Of a stretch of 64,000 bases of DNA, positions 1 through 9,763 are shown in pieces. Source of the DNA: Blastocladiella emersonii ATCC 22665 (taxonomy: Eukaryota > Blastocladiomycota > Blastocladiomycetes > Blastocladiales > Blastocladiaceae). The DNA lies in the NCBI GenBank assembly GCA_025594325.1, contig JANHCV010000005.1, forward strand, positions 1,515,501 through 1,579,500, written 5' to 3'. Positions within the stretch are counted from its first letter, which is position 1; each line of letters begins with the position of its first letter. A program made the translations under genes and the position numbers. The notes under the pieces were generated by a model. The model was not told the origin of the DNA. It saw only the letters and a list, made by a program, of their open reading frames with translations, and ran no database searches.

Positions 1-73
1 CTCCCCTGGTCATGTGAAATTGCGTCAGAGCTATCCTTCTCAAGAGAATATAGGCACACAGTCACCGCGGTGA

Positions 74-1318
74 CTGAGCGATGAGCGACTGGGTAGTCTC
101 AATTACGCGCTCTCGACCCCCGACCAGGATGTCAAGACCTTGACCTTTGCCCCGTGCAACATGAATGCTGATTCCGCTTGATCTCTCCTTCTCCCTCCGA
201 CCGTCGCAACGCTCAAGTTCAATGGCATGCGCCACGACGTTCCGCGCAGCGCGCCAAATGCCGCACCTGGACTGCTGTTCCCTGACTCTGTCATGGCGCT
301 TCACTTCACACTTTTGCGCGTCAAGGGTAGCGGTGGTGCAGCTTTTGGGAGCCTCTTCCCCGCCAAGCTCGACGCTTTGACCTTCTACGTGTACGAGTTC
401 GACGCGCTCAAGGACGCTACAACCTTGTTCTCGTGCCTTCCAGCGTCTCTTCAAACGCTTTTCTTCCAGCGCTGCGAGTTTTCGCGCAAAAACCTCGGTA
501 CTGATCCATACTATGACCGTGGCCTCAGCTCGTTGCCCAATCCAGAGTCAGGCTCCCACCCAAGCCCAACTTCCAAGTCGCCATCCGCTTCCCTCGTCGT
601 TTTAAAGCCGTCGCGCGCTACACCCGCTGTTGGCGCGTTGCTGCGCTTGATTCCGACGGGGCTCAAACGACTCTCCATGCGAGAGTGAGCGCTGACCGCA
701 GCGGACGTTATAGCGCTTGCCAAATGCTTTCCAACCAGTCTCACGCTTCTCGATCTCTCCTCCAATTATCCACGTTGCGGCGCAGTGCAGCACCTCGCCC
801 CACTGCTTCCCGCGAGCCTGGAAACGCTCAACCTCAGGGGATTTGCAATGAATGCCCTTGATCTCGCGAGCCTTGCAGAAAACCTTCCGGGCCGGCTCCG
901 CAGTCTCAAGCTGGGCAGCTACAAGTGTGCCGATTTGGATCCGAACCCAAGGGAGCAGGCACGTCGCCAGCTGGTTCTCGCCATCGCAAAGCTGCCTCTT
1001 GTCGAAACTCTCTGGGTTCGCGGATTGAGTCTCACTGACGCAGACCTGACTATTCTTCTCGACGGGCTGCTGCTGCAAGGGAACGTGAAAGAACTCGACC
1101 TGTCAGGCAGCTCGCTCACAGTTGCCTCTGTCGCCACGCTTGTGCGATTTGCCGAAGGTCTCTCCCACGTTCTTCAGTTTATCATGGGAGAGTCCGGAAT
1201 CCCCAGAAATTTGCAGCAGCCGCTGTACAAAAGCCCGCGTATCAGGCTCGTCATGTACATGTTGCCAGAGTTGCCTCCGCCCGAGTGGTCCGAGACTCCG
1301 CCTGGCCCGGAACTGTGA
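74..1318 (+). pseudogene. LRR-family copy A, broken (LRR exon only)
   Basis: One reading frame runs from about 74 to the TGA at 1316-1318 and matches the LRR exon of the intact relatives at 10254-11486 and 16256-16936, including landmarks such as PCNM, GSLFP and LPASLETLNL. Two in-frame stops break it: TGA at 179-181, where relatives have an Arg in the SARSL motif (consistent with CGA to TGA), and TGA at 686-688, just before ALTAADV. No N-terminal exon is seen upstream; bases 1-73 are too short to hold it, so the copy is either cut by the window edge or 5'-truncated. The repeats follow the LxxLxLxx pattern of leucine-rich repeats, which usually bind protein partners. It is probably not translated full length. 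Readthrough or a sequencing error is less likely because there are two lesions. Confidence 0.75.
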
Positions 1319-1351
1319 ATATCGTTGTGATTGTATAATTTGTGCCTTCTG

Positions 1352-1393
1352 TTTCGCCCGTGGAGTTTCGCCCGTGGAGTTTCGCCTGTGGAG
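1352..1393. repeat. 14-bp minisatellite, three units
   Basis: The unit TTTCGCCCGTGGAG occurs three times head to tail (1352-1365, 1366-1379, 1380-1393), the last with one C to T change. It lies between the stop of copy A and the promoter of copy B. Confidence 0.85.
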
Positions 1394-1407
1394 TCTCAAC
1401 GAGCTGT

Positions 1408-1439
1408 GAGACGCGTCGCGATATCACGTTCGGCACGTG
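1408..1439 (+). promoter_or_regulatory. Family promoter block upstream of copy B
   Basis: GAGACGCGTCGCG (1408-1420) is followed by ATATCACGT (1421-1429) and a CACGTG palindrome (1434-1439), 113 bp before the copy B ATG. Nearly the same words stand before copy C at 9646-9681. CACGTG is the classic E-box bound by basic helix-loop-helix factors; use as a promoter element here is inferred from its recurrence. Confidence 0.5.
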
Positions 1440-1551
1440 GGGCGCCTGGGCCAGCGTTTCAGGTTGTCCCTTGTTCCTCAAGCTCCTGCTCAAGCTCCTT
1501 GGTCGCGGCCCCAACGCTCCACGCTCAATGCACCTCAAGCAATGAAAACCG

Positions 1552-3202
1552 ATGGATCCCATACTTAACTTGCCGCACATTATTGAGAGAGTGCTTTGCT
1601 ATGCCGTAGCGGCGCACAGCGACCCAAACGACCTGCACAGGCTCGCCGAGTACGCGCGCGTCATGCGGTGCGCTGACATCCCAGGCGTGATCCACGCCAT
1701 CTTGCAAATCTGCCCTTTGCTCTCTATGGACGAGGCAAGCGCGTGCGGTAACGTCGCAGCTCTCAAGCTCTGGCGCCACTCAGGGTTGCCTCTCAATTCA
1801 CCTTTCCGACTGGCCCCCCAGGCCGAGGCTTGTGCCTGGGCGGTGTCATCATGTGAGCGGCGCTGGGGGGAAAACCCGCACCGCATCGCAGGGCGGATCG
1901 GCTCACGTGGTGGCGTTTCAGCCACACAGTGGGGGCGGTCAGAAAGGTCTATTACACTGTCGAGGCGCTTCTTGGAGCGGGCCGACATTTGCACTACCAA
2001 ACGCTCGACTGGTGGCGCGATTCGGGGCTTGCTCTTCCGCCGTTTTGGACCACGCGGGACCACAAACGTGATATTGCGTTTGAAGTCGTTTCGGGCGTAG
2101 TTGGCACTTGGGCGGCTGCCGAAATGGAGAACCATAAGCCTGTTTGTACGCTTCGTTGCCCCCAACTCGGAAAAAAAATAAAGATAACTGACTGCCGCTG
2201 ATGTGCTAGCTCGCGTCCACAGACATGGAACCGGGTGACGCTCGGCTACTCTGGGAATTTTTGCAGGTTGCCAGCGGCGCCTCAAAATACCTCGAGCTTG
2301 ACCATGGTCGCTTGACAGCTACCGGCATCGCGATTTTGAATTACGCGCTCGCTAATCCTGGCTCTCAAGTCGAATCCTTGAACTTTGGCCCATGCAACAT
2401 GACTTCCAAAACGGCCCGGTTAATTGTCATCCCGCCAACAGTAAAGTGGATTTGCATTAGAAGCATGCGCCATGATCTCGCCAATGGTGCTCAACCGCTT
2501 CCTCTGGGCTTGCCGTGGCCCAATTCAGTTGAGACGCTTTTGATCTACAACTCCTGGGTTGGTCCTGGATGCGATGTCGCGTTTGGCAGCCTCTTCCCAA
2601 GGAAACTCGAAGCTTTGTACTTCGACAAATACGATTTTGGGCGTCTCGATGGTTCGACGCAGCTCTTCACGTATTTTCCTGCGACTCTTGACGACCTCCG
2701 TTTCACTCGGTGCTTGTTTGCGAGCAGGCCAAACCGCTCGCCGCCGCTTCAAGTGACTCCAGTCTTCAAGTCGCTTTTGAACTCGCTGCCGCCTGACCTT
2801 CAAACCTTGCATCTCGAGAGATGCGGTTTATCTGCTGCAGACCTTTGAGCGCTTGCCCCACGCCTTGGTGAATCGCTCAAGCACCTTGGACTATTTGGGA
2901 ATCAACTTCCCAGTGGCTTCATGCCCAACCTTGTTCCGCATCTCCCTGTAAATTTGGAGGTCCTTGACCTCATGCACTTTGCGCCTGACGACATCAATCT
3001 TGCAACCCTTGCGCGTTGGCTTCCGCAAAACCTCACTCAACTAAGCTTGTACAATCCCATAGCCAACGAGGCGCTTCAGAGGGAGAACAATCCGGTTCGC
3101 CGTGAATTTGTCTTTTTGGTTGCTCAGCTTCCCGTGAATACGCGTATTCTTAGTAACAAGCCCTGGGACGTTGGTTTGGCTAGCCTGGACTCCCCCAGTT
3201 AG
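1552..3202 (+). pseudogene. LRR-family copy B, broken by MITE and stop
   Basis: The N-terminal exon starts MDPILNLPHIIERV and carries the family signature RVMRCADIPGV and CPLLSMDEAS. At SGLPL it is interrupted by an insertion (1799-1953 including one copy of the target site); after it the frame resumes at YTVEALLGAG and DWWRDSGLALPP. The insertion plus target copy is 155 bp, which accounts exactly for the observed frame change. The intron is placed at 2142-2209 (donor GTTTGT, acceptor CTAG, phase 0), matching the family position. The LRR exon starts at 2210 and is stopped by TGA at 2846-2848 after LSAADL, although the same frame continues as LRR sequence to 3202. Without these lesions it would resemble intact copy C, though shorter. 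Confidence 0.8.
1799..1950. mobile_element. MITE-like element with terminal inverted repeats
   Basis: The left end ACCTTTCCGACTGGCCCCCC (1800-1819) is an imperfect inverted copy of the right end (about 1930-1948, ending GGTCAGAAAGGT). ATT flanks both sides (1796-1798 and 1951-1953), consistent with a 3-bp target duplication. Deleting 155 bp restores both the reading frame and the family motif P-L-N-Y-T-V-E. No coding capacity is seen inside. A short element with inverted ends and no ORF fits a non-autonomous DNA transposon. The superfamily is not assignable here. Confidence 0.7.
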
Positions 3203-3395
3203 TCCCCCTGGTTGCGGGGCCGCCCTCCTGCCCCCTCGCCCATGAACCCCACTACCATGAAGCAAAGGAAAAAGACTTATTGCAATCGCACCGGCGACAG
3301 CCCGGCTGCTGTTGAATCCAAAAGCAGCGCCAACCCCAAGGTCGGCCCTGCTATCAAGCCAGTGGCTCACTTGACAACCTCGCCGTCCCTAACGT

Positions 3396-4881
3396 GTGCA
3401 ACGCTTGCACTCAGCAACACTACTGCCGACCCTTACTACCCTTATGGTCGGTCGTATGCGCGCGACCTCTTTTTTCATCATTGGCCTTTGGGGAAGCGCC
3501 TTGATGCGCTTGTTTTCCAGTGCGGTGATCTGCGTGATGTTGCACACACCTATTGCGAAACTGATTCAGTGTGTCAAGGCCCTGTGCGGCCCTGATGCCT
3601 CTGCCCTTGTTGGGCTTTGCGGTTCGCTTACATTTCGCGTCTTTCACAAACAACAACCACTAATTCAACTCCTCGCGCGTGTAGCCGGACCTCACACGAC
3701 TGGAGCGCTGCTGCCCAAGCTCCTCGCGTTTACCTTTGCTGCGGGCCGCTTGACTTGGACTGGCTGGCGGTGAACAGCTTACTTCAGCCCCTTGGCCCAA
3801 TGCGCGCGAGCTCTGGACTTCCATTCGCGGCAACAGCAGCTTGTCGCGGTGCGCGGCCGAAATCTTTGCTCAAGCGCAGCTCTACAGATTCCCAAACGAC
3901 GTTCCCAAACTGGCTCACAACACATATCTGTATTGCGTCAAGGGTACTTTGCAGCGCGCAGTTGTGGCTGCAGCGGGTGCCGCGAACCCGTTTGTGGCCA
4001 TGGTCCTCGAAATTTTTTTGGGATTGGCTGTGCACGAGTTCCGCAGTTTTGATGTGGAGCCCATTGACAACCTGCTGCTTCGAGTTGTCACGTTTGTCCC
4101 GCGGTACATTGTCAAAGGCTTATTGAATTGACTTGTTGCTTGCGTTCGCTTTGACCACAGCCTTTCACTTGACTCTTCATTGTTGGAGCGGCGCACCTTG
4201 CAGCTGTCTGTGTCGGTGACCAGGGTCTCGGTTGGCTCAGTCACAGACGCCACAGCTGGCCTTACTGCCTTCGCCACTGGCATGCGCTTCCACGCCATCA
4301 CCGATTTCGAACGGAACCTTGACCCGCAACCGCTTTTGCCAGTTGCGAGCGCCATCGAGTTGGACAGCAAACTTTTGATTACCCTTGCGCTTCCCAACAC
4401 TTATCTCCGTGCGCGCGTTGTTCAAATTGAACAGAACGCACCGGCGGGTGTGCCGGTCAAACATGCCTCCAGCCTTGTCGAGTTTATGGTGAACAGCAAG
4501 GAGCAGGCTTTGCGACTCCCGTATCGCGCGACAGTCAAATCATTTGAATGCAAGCGGCAGCAGCGCATCGTCAAAATCGTCGTTTTGCGTGACATTTCGC
4601 CTGTCCTTGCGCGCAGCGTGTCGTTGGACTCTCCTGCCTTGATCTTTGGCCCGCTTGCCCTGGCAATTCACAACTACGCAAACATCTATCCCCGCCATGC
4701 GATCTGTCGCCTTGAACAGCACGCGGCGTTGCTTGCGCTCGCACGCGACGTGGGAGGCATCATTGATACTTTCCGGGACCTCAAGCAGTCTATTCTCAGC
4801 TGTAGCTTTAGCGAAGCTGAGTTTCTGTGGGAGCAATTGAAACCTATCAGGCACATCAACCTTGCTCTTGTGGTCACATGA
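3396..4881 (+). pseudogene. DUF4470-like (MYND-associated) gene relic
   Basis: Around 3433-3550 one frame reads YYPYGRSYARDL followed by DALVFQCGDLRDVAHT, which resembles the core of DUF4470 (typically a PYGNTPA motif and an LLLGCGDxR motif) found in uncharacterised fungal proteins, often with MYND zinc fingers. The frame then changes. A different frame (about 3841-4129) reads AEIFAQAQLY through PRYIVKGLLN, stops at TGA 4129-4131, and continues in the same frame to 4881 with family-like stretches such as RQQRIVKIVVLRD. At least one frameshift and one stop separate the pieces and no MYND finger is seen, so the gene is dead. The assignment rests on short motifs and is moderate. Confidence 0.45.
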
Positions 4882-5363
4882 GTGGCTCAGTGACCGTTTT
4901 CGATTTTCGTCGCGCGACGAGTTCCGTTGTTTTTCGCTTTCACTTCATTCCGACCCCTGCAACGTAAATCTGGACTGTGCTTTGCCAAGTCCCCAACAGT
5001 TCGAGGCTGTTCACTTCGAGGGGAGCGAGGTCCTGTGCAGCGGTTCCCGTGCGCAGGCGCGACGAGACGGACCTCGCTCGAAACTGACTGTTCAGCATCA
5101 CGTGACCTGGCATCAATCCGGTCTGGCTGCATTTTCGTGCCCTCGGAAGCTCTCCCACTCCACGCCCGCTCGCTCGCGCTTGCCGCTGCTCGTCGACGCT
5201 CTTTGAGACCTCCTGTGCTGACCAGCTCTTTACCCGCCACTCCTACCCCATGCAGCGCTTAATACTTCGCGATCCGGCGTCTGCCTGGCCGCCATGCGGC
5301 CACATATAAAGGCGCGCGGGCCGCCGCTGACAGTCCTTGCTCTCCTCCACCACTCGCAACACC
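4882..5363 (+). promoter_or_regulatory. Upstream region with TATA box
   Basis: No gene is seen here. A TATAAA at 5305-5310 lies 54 bp before the ATG at 5364 and is followed by CT-rich sequence, a plausible core promoter for the next gene. Confidence 0.5.
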
Positions 5364-6893
5364 ATGAACTTCTCTCCCACGTTCTCGCTGCGCTGCTCGT
5401 CGCGCTTCACGGTTCTCTCCAAGCTTCCGTCTCCGCCGTCGAGCCCCTTCCTCTTCTTCAACATCGAGACCCCCGTCCGCTACTCGCCTGGTGTTCCCCT
5501 CATCAACGCCAACGCCTCGACCGATCCGCTCGGCTTGCTGCAGGCCACGGCCGTCGCGTACCGCGGCAGCCTGCTCGTCGGCAACTCGTACAAGGCCGAC
5601 GGCTTCATCAAGATCGACGTGTGCCCGTCCGTGACGGCTCCAACCTTCGACGCCCCCAAGACGCTCGTGTTCTACCCGATCGCTTCCAGCCTCCTCGGTC
5701 AACTCGACCCCGCCATCCGCTACCCCGACCCCGCGATCATCAGCGGCCTGTTCACCTTCGGTTCGGTCGTCCTCATCGATTCGTTCCCTCACCGCGCTCA
5801 CACACATCTCCCACTTCTAGGCGGCGGCAAGACGTTCGCCATGTGCCAACCCACGCTTGAACTGGCCCAGCCCATGACCGTCATGAACGGCACGTCGCAG
5901 TTCCTCGACCCGACGCACCGCGGCCAGCCTGCTCCCCGCGCAACCACGTGGTCCATGAGCTGTGTGATCCCGACCAACCGGTACGTCCTGATCCGCTGTT
6001 CGACTCTTCTGCGAATCTTCTCACTCACGAATCGATGTGCATTGTGCATGGCAGTAAGGGCCTGTGGGTGACGGGCAAGACCATGCTCGTCTCTGGCCCG
6101 CTGTTCTGCGGCTTCGAGGGTGCGGCTAACGACGACCACTTCACCATGTCCTCGTCCGTCGCCTTCTTCATCACCGAGATGCGGTCGGTCGCCACTGCGA
6201 CGGCTCCGCCTCCTTCGCAGGGCCCCAACGGTCCGCCCATGTTCACGGCCGGTCCCTCGTCGCCCGCCAAGATGGTTCCCGGCGCTGCGGCCGCGCCCGC
6301 TGCGCTCGTCCCGCTCATGGCCGCGTGCACCACCCGCTCGCCGACTTCCACCTCGGCGTCCGTCAACGCGCCGTCGGGCGGCACCACGTCGGGCAGCACC
6401 ACGTCCGGCAGCGCCACGACGCCGTCGGGACCCGCGGCGTCGGCCGTCGTCCAGGAGCTCGACATCAACCTGCAGGAGTGGGACGACGTCGGCAGCGAGT
6501 CCGACATGACCGTGGTTCCCGCGTCGTCGTCCGCCGTGACCAAGAACAAGAACATCACCAAGATCGTCGTCGACTCGGAGGCCGATGAGGAGGTCGACGC
6601 CGATGAGGAGGAGAGCGAGTGCGAGTCGGGCCCGTCGTCGTCGTCAAGCCGCGCGCGCAAGATGGCCACCAAGGCCAAGGGCCGCGACAAGAAAGACGGT
6701 CAAGACCCCGCCGGCCTCGCCCACCAAGCGTACCCGCACGTCGGCCGTCAAGGGCAAGTCCGGCGCTGCCGTCCCTGCCGGCCAAGACGACGACGAGGCC
6801 GACGACGACGACTCGGCGACCCCGCCGGCCTCGCCGACCAAGCGCGCGCGTCGCGGTCCCGCCAAGGGCAAGGGCAAGGACCGCTCGGCCTGA
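5364..6893 (+). CDS. Unknown protein with TPPASPTKR nuclear-type tail
   Basis: The start ATG follows a TATA box. Proposed exons are 5364-5760, 5821-5980 and 6055-6893. The second intron (5981-6054, donor GTACGT, acceptor GCAG) is well supported because phase 2 joins CG to T. The first (5761-5820) is in frame, so it could be retained. The N-terminal 210 residues or so are folded-looking but unrecognised. The rest is low complexity: Gly/Ser/Thr, an acidic block, then Lys/Arg-rich sequence with two TPPASPTKR repeats that look like proline-directed phosphorylation sites next to basic nuclear signals. A one-base surplus in the A-run at 6692-6694 moves the reading frame; removing one A gives AAG AAG ACG and the TPPASPTKR reading that ends at 6893. 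Otherwise the frame runs to 6994 with an implausible tail. About 464 aa if corrected. Function unknown, perhaps chromatin-associated. Confidence 0.55.
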
Positions 6894-7154
6894 TCCTGAT
6901 CCTGTTCCTTCCTTCGTTTCTTTCGAAAATACTTCCGCTGTCTGATATATTCCAAACTCTTTTTCTTCCAACTGGTTACTACTCGAATTTGTGAGGTGCT
7001 CGTCGACTGGCGAGCTCAAAGAGTTTACCCCTGAACTCTGAGAACGCGTTTCAAAGACGCGTTGCGTGACGCGTCGCGTCGCGCGCTCGCGTTCGTGTTC
7101 TCACAACTGTGACGCGCGACGCGCAACGCGAAGAGCCCTCGCTTCTCTGTGCTC

Positions 7155-8776
7155 ATGGTCACGCTCGGCGAGGCCGGCACGGGAAAATCTCGGGTCATCA
7201 ACTCGCTTTCCCAGATGTTCGCAGCACACGGTCGCTCAGACATGCTCCTCATCGCGGCTCCGATTGGCGTTGCGGCTTCACCAATCAACGGAGCGACATT
7301 GCACTCGACATTCAAGCTCCCAAATCATCCGCCGCTTGAGTCGATTTCCAGCAGAGTGGCTCACGAGGCCAGGACTCGACTACGGCCTGTCAAGTTTATC
7401 CTCATTGATGAAATCAGCATGGTCGGGGCCTCAGTTCTTTCAATGATTCACACGCGCCTGATCGAGCTTTTCCACGAGAGCCGCGACCTTCCCTTCGCTG
7501 GTCGGCATGTCCTTGCATTTGGCGACTTCATGCAGTTCCCGCCCGTTGGTGCAACGTCACTGTGCACCGCCCAAGAAGTACCACGGGAACCCGAACTTGT
7601 CACCAACGAGTTTCTCGGCCTGCACGTCGATGGCGAACAAGTCCAGAGCGAACCTTCAAAACCTCAAAAGAAAAGGTCTTTGAGCGCGGACGCTCTAAAC
7701 CTGTACGGCCGGCACCTATGGCTCAAATTCCGGGTCGTCTTCATTCTCCAGGAGCAGATGCGCCAGTCAAACGACGCCAAGCTTACAACGGTGCTCCGAG
7801 ACCTCCGAGACAGCAAGGTTACAGACGCGGTCAATGCGTTCATCGCGGAGCGCGACATTGCCAAGGTTATTCCAGGCATGGGCATTGACAACAACGACTG
7901 GCGCGACGCGACTTTCATTACCTTGACAAACGAGCTTTGTGACGCATGGAATGATTGTGCGGCAGCCACACATATGCGCGACTTGGGCATTCGCGACGAC
8001 CAGATTGTGACGGTGCAGGCCAGCGTGGATTTCTCCAACCCAGATTCGCTTCGACCAGCGAAGCGAACTGCGAGCGGGTCCGAGAAGCAACACGAACCGG
8101 CCATTAGCGATGCATTGATGCAATCGTTGTTCGCGCGCATCAAAGAGCTTCCCCCAAAGCAACTTGATCACATGCCACACGCGATTACACTCTTTCCCGG
8201 TGCGCGAGTCATTGTTACAAGGAACGTCGCGACCAGGTACGTTTTATCGCACACAGGTAAATCCGCGCCGCTCACCAGCTAACGATTCATGATAACAGCA
8301 TCGGAATCGTCAACGGGATGATGGGTAAGGTCGTCGGCTTTGCTGTCGATGAAGACGGCCAGATCAAGGCTGTCATTGTACGACCCGACCGCGACCTTCA
8401 GCGAATCCCGAAACTCGACGGAATCGACGAGTTGGGTGACATCCCCATCGAGCGCGAGACAATTAGCAAGATGGTCACCATTGACGGCAAGCGGTGGACC
8501 TTTTGGCGATCGCAGTTCCCCATTGAGCTGAGCTACGCGATCACGGCGCACAAGGCGCAGGGGATGACCCTGAACAAGGTCATTGCCGACTTCGGCGACC
8601 CAAAGCTCCCGCATCGTTTTCCTGCCCGGTACCCGTACATGGTCCTCTCTCGAGCGCGCAGGACCGAGGACATCCTCATCATCCGGTTCAACAGTCGGTT
8701 TCTCGTGCAGAAGGCATTACAGCACGTGGCGAAGGACATGGAGCGACTGTCCCTGCTGAGCAGGATTGAGAATTGA
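7155..8776 (+). CDS. PIF1-like DNA helicase, N-terminus damaged
   Basis: Exons 7155-8236 and 8299-8776; the intron (8237-8298) has donor GTACGT, branch CTAAC and acceptor ACAG, phase 2, giving 519 aa. Superfamily 1 helicase motifs appear in order: Walker A GEAGTGKS at the start, Walker B LIDEISMV, motif III FGDFMQFPPV, motif IV LQEQMRQ, motif V SYAITAHKAQGMT, and MVLSRARR near the end. This matches the PIF1/RRM3 and Helitron helicase class that unwinds DNA 5' to 3'. The protein begins almost at Walker A. An upstream stretch around 7033-7068 reads LNSENAFQRRVA, resembling the usual LNxEQxxAF lead-in, but stops and frame changes separate it from the ORF. The gene is therefore probably N-terminally broken. 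No Helitron Rep domain is seen nearby. Confidence 0.75.
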
Positions 8777-8913
8777 TAAACTACTTCACTTTCACCAACT
8801 GAAACAGTCTCAAGAAGCCAAGTAAAGCTACAGCTGAGACCCAAGTGTGTGCGCAGCACACACACCTAGTCTCTCTCCCGTCAACTCGAGATCAGGCGGT
8901 TTTCCTTCGCGGC

Positions 8914-9545
8914 ATGATTGCACACCTGTTTGACGCTTATACGAGTGGCGTGCGGGTCGTGGAGTTCGTCGTCGGTGGCCCCGCTGAGGCCGATCCGCGC
9001 AACCAGAGTTTCTATGCGTCCTGATTCTGCATCGCCTCTTTGTCATCCCGCCCGCTGATGCGTCGCGTGCGCACACCCCGGTCCTTGATCTCAGCTTCGT
9101 CGTGAACACGCTTCTCTTTCCTCAGCCGGGCTCGCAGGGTAGAAAGCCCTTCGACGCGCTTGATCAGATCGCGTCCAACTTCCGCGCGGACAGCCCCCAC
9201 GCGAAAGTAATGCGCCTGATAATCACGGAGCCCTTTACTTCTTGCCTCTTGAACTGCCTTGAAGAGGGTACCTACGGGGTGCCCAGGCGTACGGAATTGG
9301 ACGAGCTTGGGATATTCACACTTGCCTCCTATTCGCGCATGTACGACGAACTGCGACGCTGCTACCTCTTCCCAGTGTACGCGGGTCACGGCGCGCAGTA
9401 CAAGGTCCCTATTGTGCCTCCGCCTACCTTTGAGATGCGGAAATCGGCCGATGGCGCACGCGTTCCGGGCGGCTCCGTTTCGAAGGCCCAAGGGCGCGAG
9501 GAGGAAGAGGAGGTCGACGACCGGATTGTGGAGATTGATGATTGA
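8914..9545 (+). pseudogene. Unassigned broken ORF
   Basis: A short frame from ATG 8914 reads MIAHLFDAYTSGVRVVEFVV and stops at TGA 9022-9024. A second frame, open across the break, continues FVIPPADASRAHTPVLDLSF and ends at 9545 with an acidic tail EEEEEVDDRIVEIDD. Both look like coding sequence (residue mix, no low complexity), which suggests one gene with a frameshift, but I do not recognise the family. It follows the helicase by 137 bp on the same strand, so it could belong to the same mobile or decaying unit. Confidence 0.35.
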
Positions 9546-9645
9546 GACCTTATTCAGTTGCATCAGTTGCTAATAGCGTTTTCATTTGTTTTCCGTCTTT
9601 TTCCGTCTTGATTCCGGTCTGCGCGCGTGCACGAAAGCGCGAGCT

Positions 9646-9681
9646 GCGAGACGCGTCGGGTTATCACGTTATACCCACGTG
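9646..9681 (+). promoter_or_regulatory. Family promoter block upstream of copy C
   Basis: GCGAGACGCGTCGGG (9646-9660), TTATCACGT (9661-9669) and CACGTG (9676-9681), 83 bp before the ATG at 9764. Same word order as before copy B. Confidence 0.5.
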
Positions 9682-9763
9682 AGCGGCAGCGGTGATTCGA
9701 CCCGACCTCACGACGCGTCGCGTTCCCACGTCGGCTCTCCTCGCCGAACTTGATGCAAAACCA

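Noticed and set aside
1799-1953. The insert in copy B as an intron
   Set aside because: It does not begin with GT or end with AG at the frame-restoring borders and has inverted ends with flanking ATT, so an insertion fits better.
7155-9545. Complete Helitron transposon
   Set aside because: Only the helicase part is visible; no Rep domain, and the terminal hairpin and CTRR end were not identified.
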